Assembly: GCF_003709565.1 (NCBI RefSeq)
Contig: NZ_QNRC01000036.1
Location: 1 to 33,656, forward strand
DNA: 33,656 bases
DNA from: Paracoccus sigandri
GTDB lineage: Bacteria; Pseudomonadota; Alphaproteobacteria; Rhodobacterales; Rhodobacteraceae
Direction of reading: 5' to 3'
Shown here: positions 1-6,800 of the stretch, one piece after another
How the letters are laid out: each line of letters begins with the position of its first letter
Numbering within the stretch: position 1 is the first letter of the stretch
Position numbers and translations under genes: made by a program
Notes under the pieces: model-generated
Seen by the model: the letters and a program-made list of their open reading frames with translations, nothing else
The model's database searches: none
What the model was told of the DNA's origin: nothing

Positions 1-128
1 TCCACAGCTCCTTCGGGATCGTGCCCGCCTGTTCCCATTCGCGCGAGAAGGGCGCGATCCGTTCGCCGCCGAAATCCCGCGCCATGTCGAAAATCGCCTG
101 CTGCTCTTCGCCGAGTGCGAAATCCATG
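1..128 (-). CDS. Acyl-CoA dehydrogenase, N-terminal fragment (isobutyryl-CoA dehydrogenase-like)
   Basis: The gene is cut by the window edge, so only about 42 N-terminal residues are visible, starting MDFALGEEQQAIFDMARDF. This is the usual opening of the helical N-terminal domain of acyl-CoA dehydrogenases (LxEEQxAIxDxARDF). These FAD enzymes oxidise an acyl-CoA to the 2-enoyl-CoA and pass electrons to ETF. The start is the ATG at 128-126, preceded on the minus strand by an AGGAAGGGCC-like ribosome binding site. The same-strand mmsA gene about 1.4 kb upstream makes isobutyryl-CoA (valine pathway) a likely substrate, but the specificity is inferred from context. The promoter region holds a pair of TTTGCAAA-like octamers. 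Confidence 0.85.
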
Positions 129-169
129 GCCCTTCCTCCCCTTCGACCCAAGAATTGAACATGCGTTTA

Positions 170-198
170 GTTGCCAAATCTTGCAGCAGTTTTGCAAG
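170..198. promoter_or_regulatory. Candidate ScfR-type operator upstream of the acyl-CoA dehydrogenase gene
   Basis: GTTGCCAA (170-177, 6 of 8 matches to TTTGCAAA) and TTTGCAAG (191-198, 7 of 8) lie with starts 21 bp apart. This is the same spacing as the perfect pair in front of the ScfR-type regulator gene. The pair is 42-70 bp upstream of the dehydrogenase start codon. It is weaker than the two best sites, so the call rests on spacing and gene context. Confidence 0.4.
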
Positions 199-221
199 CG
201 GCCCCGGTCACAGACCGCCGG

Positions 222-1352
222 TTACAGATCCTTGCGGAACTCCTCGATCAGATAGTGGACGACGGCGCGCAGGGCCTCGTCGCGGCTGGCGCCGGCGGCC
301 AGGGCGCCGGACAGGACGGTGCGCTGGCGTTGGGCGGCATTCTCGTGGCGGACCAGGTCGCGCAGCTGCGCGATCGCGGCCTGCGATCCCAGCGCGTCGC
401 CATCCTCGGAGATCAGCGCGATCCAGTCCTCGGCCAGGTCGGTGAAGGGCTCGATCCGGCCAGCGCCGAAATCGATCAGCCCCTCGGCCGTGCCATAGCG
501 GATCGCGCGCCAGCGATTCTCGCCCAGCAGGAAATTGTCGTATTGGCGCCAGCGGATATTGCTGCGCGACAGCCGCCACAGCATGCGGATCGTGGCCTGG
601 ATCAGCGCGGCCAGGGTGACGGTCTGCGACAGTCGCGGCGCGGCGTCGCAGATGCGGGTCTCCAGCGTCGGAAAGCGGGCCGAGGGGCGCAGGTCCCACC
701 AGATCTTGCTGGCATCCTCGATGATCCCAAGGTCGGTCAACGCCTTGACCGAGCGCTCGTATTCGGACCAGCTGGCGAAATGTGGCGGCAGGCCGGTGCG
801 GGGCATGTTGCCGAAGACGGTCGAGCGATAGGAGGCGAGGCCGGTATCCTCGCCCTGCCAGAACGGGCTGGAGGCCGAAAGCGCCAGCAGATGTGGCAGG
901 AAATAGCCCAGCTGGTTCATGATGTCGATGCGCATGGCCGGGTCGGGCAGGCCGACATGGACATGCATCCCAGAGATCAGCATCCGCCGCGCCACGCCGC
1001 CCATGTCGCGCGACAGCGCGTTGTAGCGGTCCTTGTCGGTATGGTGCTGGTCGCGCCAGTCGGCGAAGGGATGGCAGGAGGCCGAGATCGGCGCCAGCCC
1101 GTATTCGCCCGCGATCCGGGCGATCGAGCCGCGCAGCCGGGCCAGATGGCCGCGCGCCTCGGCGATGTCGGCGGAGACCGGCGTGCCGACCTCGATCTGG
1201 CAGCGCAGGAATTCGGGGCTGACCTGGTCGTCCAGCTCGGCCGCGCAGGCGGCCATCAGCGCGTCGGGCGCCTCGGCCAGGTCGCCGGTTGCGGCATCGA
1301 CCAGCAGGTATTCCTCTTCGATGCCAAGGGTGAAGTCGGGTTCACGGGTCAT
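222..1352 (-). CDS. ybdK: Carboxylate-amine ligase, YbdK / glutamate-cysteine ligase type 2 family
   Basis: A 376-residue protein of the GCS2 family, which forms ATP-dependent amide bonds between a carboxylate and an amine. E. coli YbdK has weak glutamate-cysteine ligase activity; the physiological substrate in this family is generally unknown. Visible family marks are the N-terminal GIEEEYLLVD motif (ATP/metal-binding glutamates), ISGMHVHVG in the middle, and SSPFWQGEDTGLASYRS. The length is normal for the family (about 370-380). I chose the ATG at 1352 because AAGGA sits 6 bases upstream and the conserved GIEEE motif follows within ten codons; the open frame extends further upstream but without family similarity. 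It lies between mmsA and the acyl-CoA dehydrogenase gene on the same strand. A strong terminator separates it from mmsA, so it is probably transcribed separately. Confidence 0.88.
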   Translation of the reverse strand: MTREPDFTLGIEEEYLLVDAATGDLAEAPDALMAACAAELDDQVSPEFLRCQIEVGTPVSADIAEARGHLARLRGSIARIAGEYGLAPISASCHPFADWRDQHHTDKDRYNALSRDMGGVARRMLISGMHVHVGLPDPAMRIDIMNQLGYFLPHLLALSASSPFWQGEDTGLASYRSTVFGNMPRTGLPPHFASWSEYERSVKALTDLGIIEDASKIWWDLRPSARFPTLETRICDAAPRLSQTVTLAALIQATIRMLWRLSRSNIRWRQYDNFLLGENRWRAIRYGTAEGLIDFGAGRIEPFTDLAEDWIALISEDGDALGSQAAIAQLRDLVRHENAAQRQRTVLSGALAAGASRDEALRAVVHYLIEEFRKDL

Positions 1353-1418
1353 GGCCGTCCTTGCGAGAGGGGGCGTGCGCATGGGGCAGGGCAGCACAGG
1401 CGGAGGGGTGGCGCAAGG

Positions 1419-1442
1419 AAAAAGGGGGGCTGCGCGCCCCCC
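1419..1442 (-). terminator. Rho-independent terminator of mmsA
   Basis: Read on the minus strand, a perfect 7-bp G/C stem (GGGGGGC/GCCCCCC, 1424-1430 and 1436-1442) with a 5-base loop is followed by five T (complement of 1419-1423). It lies 56 bases past the mmsA stop codon, so it is well placed to end the mmsA transcript before the ybdK gene. Confidence 0.85.
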
Positions 1443-1444
1443 TC

Positions 1445-1495
1445 TTGGCCTGCGGCCAATTCACCCCGGCGGGATATTTGCGCCAAGATGAACGG
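1445..1495 (-). repeat. Conserved leader of a Rhodobacteraceae-type composite terminator element
   Basis: Directly before the mmsA terminator, the minus strand reads TTCATCTTGGCGCAAATATC, then CCCGCCGGGGTGAA, then a perfect TTGGCC-GCA-GGCCAA hairpin (1445-1459). As far as I recall, near-identical strings of this type (TTCATCTTGGC.AAATA..CCG...GGTGAA followed by G/C hairpins) recur at the ends of many genes in Paracoccus, Rhodobacter and relatives. I see only one copy in this window. The repeat-family assignment is from memory; the hairpins are seen directly. Confidence 0.5.
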
Positions 1496-1497
1496 GC

Positions 1498-2997
1498 TCA
1501 GTCCAGCGCCTTGAAGTTCAGCGCCGCGCCGTCCTTGATGCCCGAGAACCAGCGGGCGGTGACGGTCTTGGTCTTGGTGTAGAAGCGGAAGGCGTCGGGG
1601 CCGTACTGGTTCAGGTCGCCGAAGGCCGATTTCTTCCAGCCGCCGAAGGTGTAGTAGCTGAGCGGCACCGGGATCGGGAAGTTGATGCCGACCATGCCCA
1701 CGTTGACGCGGCTGGCGAAGTCGCGCGCCGTGTCGCCATCGGCGGTGAAGATCGCCGTGCCGTTGCCGTAGTCGTTGTCGATCACCAGGTTCAGCGCGTC
1801 CTCGTAGCTCTGGGCGCGGACGGTCGAGAGGACCGGGCCGAAGATCTCTTCCTTGTAGATCTCCATGTCGCGGGTCACGTTGTCAAACAGCGACGGGCCG
1901 CAGAAGAAGCCGTCCTCGTAGCCCTGGATCTTCAGGTCGCGCCCGTCCACGACCAGCTTCGCGCCCTGATCCACGCCCGAGGCGATCAGCCGGTTGATGC
2001 GGTCCTGCGCGGCCTTGGTGATGACCGGGCCGAAATCCACGTCGTCGCCCGCCGTATAGGGGCCGACCTTCAGCTTCTCGATCTTCGGCACCAGCCGCTC
2101 GATCAGCGCGTCGGCGGTGGCGTCGCCCACCGGCACCGCGACCGAGATCGCCATGCAGCGTTCGCCCGCCGCCCCGAATCCCGCGCCCAGAAGCGCGTCG
2201 GCGGCCTTGTCCAGATCCGCGTCGGGCATGATCAGCATGTGGTTCTTGGCGCCGCCGAAGCATTGCGCGCGCTTGCCGTTCGCCGCCGCGCGGCCATAGA
2301 TGTATTGCGCGATCGGGGTCGAGCCGACGAAGCCCACCGCCTGGATGGCCGGGTGGTCCAGGATGCCGTCCACCGCGTCCTTGTCGCCGTTCACGACCTG
2401 CAGCACGCCGTCGGGCAGTCCGGCCTCTTGCGCCAGCTTGGCCAGCATCAGCGAGGTCGAGGGCACGCGCTCGGACGGTTTCAGGATCATCGCGTTGCCG
2501 GCCGAGAGCGCCGGGCCCATCTTCCACAGCGGGATCATCGCCGGGAAGTTGAAGGGCGTGATGCCCGCGACCACGCCAAGCGGCTGGCGCATCGAATAGA
2601 GGTCGATGCCGGGGCCGGCATTGTCGGTATATTCGCCCTTCAGCAGGGCCGGCGCGCCCATGCAGACCTCGATCACCTCGAGGCCGCGCTGCACGTCGCC
2701 CTTCGCGTCGGGCAGGGTCTTGCCATGTTCGCGTGAGACCAGCTCGGCCAGGGCGTCCATGTTGTCGTTGATCAGCTGGCCGAATTTCATCATCACCCGC
2801 GCGCGGCGCTGCGGGTTGGTGGCGGCCCAGACCAGCTGCGCCTTCTCGGCGCTGGCGATGGCGGCGTTCAGCTCGTCGGCGCTGGCCAGCGGCACGCGGG
2901 CCTGCACCTCGCCGGTGGCGGGGTTCATGACATCGGAGAAGCGGCCCGAGGTGCCCTTGACTTCCTTGCCGTCGATCCAGTGATAGAGTTCCTGCAT
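1498..2997 (-). CDS. mmsA: Methylmalonate-semialdehyde dehydrogenase (CoA-acylating)
   Basis: A 499-residue aldehyde dehydrogenase that converts methylmalonate semialdehyde plus CoA and NAD+ to propionyl-CoA (and malonate semialdehyde to acetyl-CoA), the last dedicated step of valine catabolism. Evidence: the N-terminal YHWIDGKEVKGTSGRFSDV typical of MmsA, TPFNFP with catalytic Asn150, the GSTP cofactor loop near 226, and the MmsA-type GAAGERCMAIS motif with catalytic Cys281. Length matches the family (about 500). The start ATG at 2997 is preceded by AAGGAGG about 5 bases upstream; upstream codons in the same frame are not family-like. It is divergent from a LysR gene and ends in a strong terminator. 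The product propionyl-CoA fits the acyl-CoA-sensing regulator encoded about 8 kb away. Confidence 0.95.
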   Translation of the reverse strand: MQELYHWIDGKEVKGTSGRFSDVMNPATGEVQARVPLASADELNAAIASAEKAQLVWAATNPQRRARVMMKFGQLINDNMDALAELVSREHGKTLPDAKGDVQRGLEVIEVCMGAPALLKGEYTDNAGPGIDLYSMRQPLGVVAGITPFNFPAMIPLWKMGPALSAGNAMILKPSERVPSTSLMLAKLAQEAGLPDGVLQVVNGDKDAVDGILDHPAIQAVGFVGSTPIAQYIYGRAAANGKRAQCFGGAKNHMLIMPDADLDKAADALLGAGFGAAGERCMAISVAVPVGDATADALIERLVPKIEKLKVGPYTAGDDVDFGPVITKAAQDRINRLIASGVDQGAKLVVDGRDLKIQGYEDGFFCGPSLFDNVTRDMEIYKEEIFGPVLSTVRAQSYEDALNLVIDNDYGNGTAIFTADGDTARDFASRVNVGMVGINFPIPVPLSYYTFGGWKKSAFGDLNQYGPDAFRFYTKTKTVTARWFSGIKDGAALNFKALD

Positions 2998-3059
2998 TGC
3001 ATCCTCCTTGCGGTTGGGGGGCACTGTAGCCTTGCGGAAATGCGGCAAAAAGGGGCAGT

Positions 3060-3088
3060 CTGGCAAAAGGGATTTGCATTTCTGCAAA
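3060..3088. promoter_or_regulatory. Operator candidates between mmsA and its divergent LysR gene
   Basis: Two signals overlap. First, TTTGCA-N4-TGCAAA (3073-3088) is a perfect 6-bp inverted repeat that also contains T-N11-A, the usual LysR site pattern, and lies 11 bp before the LysR start codon. Second, CTGGCAAA (3060-3067) and TCTGCAAA (3081-3088) have starts 21 bp apart, the same arrangement as the ScfR-like sites elsewhere in the window. A LysR operator is the simpler reading; both could be true. Confidence 0.5.
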
Positions 3089-3098
3089 GGGCGGGGCC

Positions 3099-4010
3099 GT
3101 GGACTGGGATGATCTTCGCATTTTTCTGGCGGTGGCCCGCAGCGAAAGCCTGTCGGGGGCGGGGCGGCGGCTGGGCATGGATGCCTCGACCGTGGGGCGG
3201 CGGGTGGCGCGGCTGGAGGCGGCGGTGGGCGCGGTGCTGTTTCTGAAGACGCCGCAGGGCTACGCGCTGACCGAGGCGGGCGAGCGGCTGGTCGCCCCGG
3301 CCGAGGCATCCGAGAAGGCGGCGCTGGCGGCGGCCGAGGCGGTGCGGCGCGAGACGGGAATCTCGGGCCAGCTGCGGATCGGGGCGCCGGACGGCTGCGC
3401 GAACTACCTGCTGCCGCAGGTGGCCGGGGCCATGTGCGCCGCCCATCCGGGGCTGGAGATCCAGATCGTCGCGCAGCCGCGCGTCGTCAACCTGTCCAAG
3501 CGCGAGGCGGACATGGCGATCACCGTCTCGCCCCCCGATACCGGGCGGCTGGTGGTGCAGCGGCTGACCGATTACCGGCTGCACCTGGCGGGGCAGGCGG
3601 ATTACCTGGACCGCCATCCGCCGATCCGCGACCTGGAGGACCTGAAGGGGCACCGGATGATCGGCTATATCCCCGACATGATCTTCGACCGCGAACTGGA
3701 CTACCTGTCCGAGACGGGGGCCGATTCGGCGGCGCTCAGCTCGAATTCGGTCTCGGTGCAGATGCAGGCGATCCGGGCCGGGGCGGGGCTGGGGATCGTC
3801 CACGACTTCGCCATGCCCTTCGTGCCCGAGCTGCGCCCGGTGCTGGCGCGGCGCATCGCGCTGACCCGCGCCTTCTGGCTGCTGCGCCATGCCGACGACC
3901 GCGCCTCGCGCCGCCTGACCCTGCTGGCCGAGGAGCTTGCGCAGCGCATCCGCCACGAGGTCCAGCGGCTGGAGGCGCTGCTGTGGCGGCAGCCGGTAAG
4001 TCGGACTTGA
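3099..4010 (+). CDS. LysR-family transcriptional regulator, divergent from mmsA
   Basis: A 303-residue LysR-type regulator: N-terminal winged helix-turn-helix at about residues 3-60 (WDDLRIFLAVARSESLSGAG, then a VGRRVARLE recognition helix) and a periplasmic-binding-protein-like effector domain from about residue 90 (LRIGAPDGCANYLLPQV). The start is the GTG at 3099, with AAAGGG about 9 bases upstream. It is transcribed away from mmsA across about 100 bp, the classic arrangement in which a LysR protein controls its divergent neighbour as well as itself. The effector is unknown; a valine-pathway intermediate is a reasonable guess. The palindrome at 3073-3088 is a candidate binding site. Confidence 0.9.
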   Translation: MDWDDLRIFLAVARSESLSGAGRRLGMDASTVGRRVARLEAAVGAVLFLKTPQGYALTEAGERLVAPAEASEKAALAAAEAVRRETGISGQLRIGAPDGCANYLLPQVAGAMCAAHPGLEIQIVAQPRVVNLSKREADMAITVSPPDTGRLVVQRLTDYRLHLAGQADYLDRHPPIRDLEDLKGHRMIGYIPDMIFDRELDYLSETGADSAALSSNSVSVQMQAIRAGAGLGIVHDFAMPFVPELRPVLARRIALTRAFWLLRHADDRASRRLTLLAEELAQRIRHEVQRLEALLWRQPVSRT

Positions 4011-4068
4011 CGGCTTGGGATTCGGGGCAAAAGATGAACTCAACCAAGCCGTGAAGGAGAAAGCCGCG

Positions 4069-4530
4069 ATGCTCGTGAACCAGTTGCTGTCGATGAAGGG
4101 GACCTCGGGCAAGCCGGGGATCGAGGCCGGGACGATCGTCACGATCCCGCCCCAGGCCACGCTTGCGGAAGCGGCGCAGCTGTTGGCCGAACACCGGATC
4201 GGCGCCGCCGTGGTCTCGTCCGACGGGCGCAAGCCCGAGGGGATCCTGTCCGAACGCGATGTCGTGCGCCAGCTGGGCGGCCACGGCCCCGAGATCCTGT
4301 CCACGCCGATCAGCGAGGTGATGACCCGGACCGTGCAGACCTGCACCACCGCCGACGACGCCCTGGACGTGCTGGACCGCATGACCAAGGGCCGCTTCCG
4401 CCACATGCCGGTCGTCGACGAGGACGGCAACATGCTGGGCGTGATCTCGATCGGCGATGCGGTCAGCGGGCGCCTGAAGGAACTGGCGGCCGAAAAAGAG
4501 GCGCTGACCGGCATGATCATGGGCAGCTGA
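4069..4530 (+). CDS. Two-CBS-domain protein
   Basis: A 153-residue protein made of a pair of CBS motifs (about residues 20-75 and 85-145) and little else. The first has TIPPQATLAEAAQLL and GILSERDVVR; the second has MTRTVQTCTTADDALDVLDRM followed by HMPVVDEDGNMLGVIS. CBS pairs (Bateman modules) usually bind adenosyl nucleotides; stand-alone versions in alphaproteobacteria have no settled function. I chose the ATG at 4069 because AAGGAG lies 9 bases upstream; an in-frame start at 4015 has no such site. It is followed in the same direction, after 88 bases, by coaD, whose product makes dephospho-CoA. Whether the two are functionally linked is unknown. Confidence 0.87.
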   Translation: MLVNQLLSMKGTSGKPGIEAGTIVTIPPQATLAEAAQLLAEHRIGAAVVSSDGRKPEGILSERDVVRQLGGHGPEILSTPISEVMTRTVQTCTTADDALDVLDRMTKGRFRHMPVVDEDGNMLGVISIGDAVSGRLKELAAEKEALTGMIMGS

Positions 4531-4618
4531 AAACCCGCCTTCCCCTGTTCAAGCGGTTGCAATCCCGGCTCGAATCCGTTTTGGCTGGGGGAACAGGTTT
4601 GACTGAGGACGCCAGATC

Positions 4619-5116
4619 ATGCGCATTGGCCTCTATCCCGGCACTTTCGACCCCATCACCCTGGGCCATGTCGACATCATCCAGCGCGCGATGGCGCTGG
4701 TCGACCGGCTGGTGATCGGCGTCGCGATCAACCGCGACAAGGGGCCGATGTTCGATCTGGACGAACGGGTCCAGATGGTGCGCACCGAATGCGCCGAGAT
4801 CGTCACCCGCACCGGCGGCGAGATCCTGGTCCACCCGTTCGAGAACCTGCTGATCGACTGCGCGCGCGATGTCGGCGCCTCGGTCATCGTGCGCGGGCTG
4901 CGCGCGGTCACCGATTTCGAATACGAATTCCAGATGGTCGGCATGAACCGGGCGCTGGATTCCAGCATCGAGACCGTCTTCCTGATGGCCGATGCGCAGC
5001 GGCAGGCCATCGCCTCGAAGCTGGTCAAGGAGATCGCCCGGCTGGGCGGCGACGTGTCGAAATTCGTCACCCCCGCCGTCTGCGAGGCGCTGATGCGCCG
5101 GGTGGCACGGGCCTGA
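4619..5116 (+). CDS. coaD: Phosphopantetheine adenylyltransferase
   Basis: A 165-residue enzyme of coenzyme A synthesis that transfers AMP from ATP to 4'-phosphopantetheine, giving dephospho-CoA. The N-terminus has the nucleotidyltransferase signature GTFDPITLGH (T/HxGH loop at about residues 9-18). RGLRAVTDFEYEFQMVGMNR and SKLVKEIARLGGDVSKFV are the usual CoaD blocks. Length is normal (about 160-165). The ATG at 4619 follows the CBS-domain gene by 88 bases, and the ribosome binding site is weak (GAGGAC about 9 bases upstream). The stop codon lies inside the first copy of a 15-bp tandem repeat. Confidence 0.96.
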   Translation: MRIGLYPGTFDPITLGHVDIIQRAMALVDRLVIGVAINRDKGPMFDLDERVQMVRTECAEIVTRTGGEILVHPFENLLIDCARDVGASVIVRGLRAVTDFEYEFQMVGMNRALDSSIETVFLMADAQRQAIASKLVKEIARLGGDVSKFVTPAVCEALMRRVARA

Positions 5117-5155
5117 TCCGCGCCCGCCTGATCCGCGCCGGCCTGATCCGCGTTG
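5111..5155 (+). repeat. Three tandem copies of a 15-bp unit spanning the coaD stop codon
   Basis: GCCTGATCCGCGCCC (5111-5125), GCCTGATCCGCGCCG (5126-5140) and GCCTGATCCGCGTTG (5141-5155) follow each other without gaps. The first copy contains the TGA stop of coaD (5114-5116), so changes in copy number would leave the CoaD protein unchanged and only alter the 3' end of the message. No intrinsic terminator is visible here. Confidence 0.9.
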
Positions 5156-5214
5156 CCAGCCCGGCGGTCGCGCACTAACCTTTCCCTGCGCGCGAGATCC
5201 ATGGGAGGCAAGTG

Positions 5215-6060
5215 ATGATCCGTTCCGACCCCTCGATTCCGCGCCCCGTGCCCCAGCCGCCCCGCGATCCGCTGCCCGATCCACTACCTGATCCGGCGCC
5301 CGACAGGCCCGACGACCTGCCCGAGCCGGAACAGGTCGGATTCGCGGCCATTGGGGGCGCGCTGGCCGACGGCTGGCGCGATTTCCGCCGCGCCCCGGCC
5401 TTCGGGCTGCTGTTTTCCGCCTTCTATGTCGCGGGCGGGCTGGTGCTGGCGGCGGTCGCGCTGGCCTCGGGGCAGGACTGGTGGCTGATTCCCTTCATCC
5501 TGGGCTTCCCGCTGATCGCCCCCTTCGCGGCGGTCGGGCTCTATGATGTCAGCCGCCGGATCGAGGCGGCCGAGCCCCTGGACTGGCGTGCCGTCACCCG
5601 CGTGGTCTTCGCCCAGAGGAACCGGCAGATCCCGTCCATGGCGATGGTGATCCTGCTGCTGTTCATGTTCTGGGTCTTCGTCGCCCATACCGTTTTCGCG
5701 CTGTTCATGGGCGTGTCGGCGCTGACCAACATCACCTCCTCGCCCGAGGTGCTGCTGCAGGGGCGGGGGCTGGTCATGCTGCTGGTGGGCACGCTGGTCG
5801 GGGCGGGATTCGCGGGCGTGCTGTTCTGCATCACCGTGGTCGGCCTGCCGCTGCTTCTGGAACGAGAGGTGGATTTCATCACCGCCATCATCACCTCGTT
5901 CCGGGCGGTGGGGCGCAATCCGGCGGTGATGCTGGCCTGGGCGGCGGTGATCGCCGGGCTTCTGGCGCTGGGGATCCTGCCGATGTTTCTGGGCCTGTTC
6001 GTGGTGCTGCCGGTGCTGGGCCATGCCAGCTGGCACATGTATCGCCGCCTGATGCCCTAG
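5215..6060 (+). CDS. DUF2189 integral membrane protein
   Basis: A 281-residue membrane protein resembling the DUF2189 family, for which I know no function. It has a proline-rich cytoplasmic head (residues 1-40, with repeated DPLP/DPAP units), the family-like block GGALADGWRDFRRAPAFGLL, and then about six hydrophobic segments, for example residues 60-85, 90-110, 140-165, 180-215 and 240-275. GGGAGG ends 6 bases before the ATG at 5215, so this start is preferred over the GTG one codon upstream. It follows coaD after about 100 bases in the same direction and ends six bases before the convergent SDR gene, with no terminator hairpin visible between them. Confidence 0.8.
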   Translation: MIRSDPSIPRPVPQPPRDPLPDPLPDPAPDRPDDLPEPEQVGFAAIGGALADGWRDFRRAPAFGLLFSAFYVAGGLVLAAVALASGQDWWLIPFILGFPLIAPFAAVGLYDVSRRIEAAEPLDWRAVTRVVFAQRNRQIPSMAMVILLLFMFWVFVAHTVFALFMGVSALTNITSSPEVLLQGRGLVMLLVGTLVGAGFAGVLFCITVVGLPLLLEREVDFITAIITSFRAVGRNPAVMLAWAAVIAGLLALGILPMFLGLFVVLPVLGHASWHMYRRLMP

Positions 6061-6065
6061 CGGCC

Positions 6066-6788
6066 CTAGCCCCGCCCGATGAAGGGCATGTTGGTCGCCA
6101 TCACCGTCATGAACTGGACATTCGCGCCCTCGGGCAGGCTGGCCATGTGCAGGACCGCATCGGCGACCACCGCGACATCCATCAGCGGCTCGGGCGCGGG
6201 CGAGGATCGGCTGACCTCTACCAGCAATTCGGTCGCCGCATTGCCGATGTCGATCTGGCCGCAGGCGATGCCGAAATCGCGCCCGTCCAGCGACAGGCTG
6301 CGGGTCAGCCCCGTCACAGCATGTTTGGACACCGTATAGGCGACCGAGCCCGGCCGCGGCGCATGGGCCGAGATCGAGCCGTTGTTGATGATCCGCCCGC
6401 CTTGCGGATCCTGCGCCCGCATGAGGCGGAAGGCCGCGCGGGCGCAGAGGAACATGCCGGTGACGTTGATGTCGATCACGTCGCGGAAATCGGCGGGCGC
6501 CACCTGGTCGGGCAGGGCCGGGGACAGCCCGCGCCCGGCATTATTGAACAGCGCGTCGATCCGGCCCCATTCCGCCGCGACGGTCTCGAAAGCCGCGTCC
6601 ACCGCCGCCGCGTCGCGCACGTCGCAGGGCAGGATCCGCGCCTGCGCATGGTCCTGCGCGGTCTCGCGCAGCGCCGCCTCGCGCCGGCCGATCAGGGCGA
6701 CGCGCCAGCCATGAGCCAGGAAATGCCGCGCGGTGGCCCGGCCGATGCCGCTGCCCGCGCCGGTGACGATGATGCCCGGTCCTGCCAT
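6066..6788 (-). CDS. Short-chain dehydrogenase/reductase
   Basis: A 240-residue classical SDR. It shows the cofactor motif TGAGSGIG (residues 9-16), a CDVRD acidic motif near 55-59, NNAG at 82-85, and the catalytic Ser138, Tyr151 and Lys155 (NNGSIS then YTVSK). The arginine-rich stretch after the second strand (IGRREA) suggests NADP(H). The substrate is not evident. It lies 12 bases downstream of the FAH-family gene on the same strand, so the two are very probably one operon. FAH-type hydrolases and SDRs occur together in 2-keto-3-deoxy sugar acid pathways, but the sequence does not prove that role. The C-terminus runs into the convergent DUF2189 gene. Confidence 0.88.
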   Translation of the reverse strand: MAGPGIIVTGAGSGIGRATARHFLAHGWRVALIGRREAALRETAQDHAQARILPCDVRDAAAVDAAFETVAAEWGRIDALFNNAGRGLSPALPDQVAPADFRDVIDINVTGMFLCARAAFRLMRAQDPQGGRIINNGSISAHAPRPGSVAYTVSKHAVTGLTRSLSLDGRDFGIACGQIDIGNAATELLVEVSRSSPAPEPLMDVAVVADAVLHMASLPEGANVQFMTVMATNMPFIGRG

Positions 6789-6800
6789 CCGCGCCTTCCC

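Noticed and set aside
4566..4590. tRNA-like T-loop string (ctcgaatcc) upstream of coaD
   Set aside because: No acceptor stem, anticodon arm or D-arm can be drawn around it.
4544..4597. CCTGTTC/GAACAGG inverted repeat between the CBS-domain gene and coaD
   Set aside because: Only 7 bp with a 40-base loop and no T run; too weak for a terminator, and no known operator pattern.
5111..5155. Short tandem repeats considered as a CRISPR remnant
   Set aside because: Units are directly adjacent with no spacers, and no cas genes are present.
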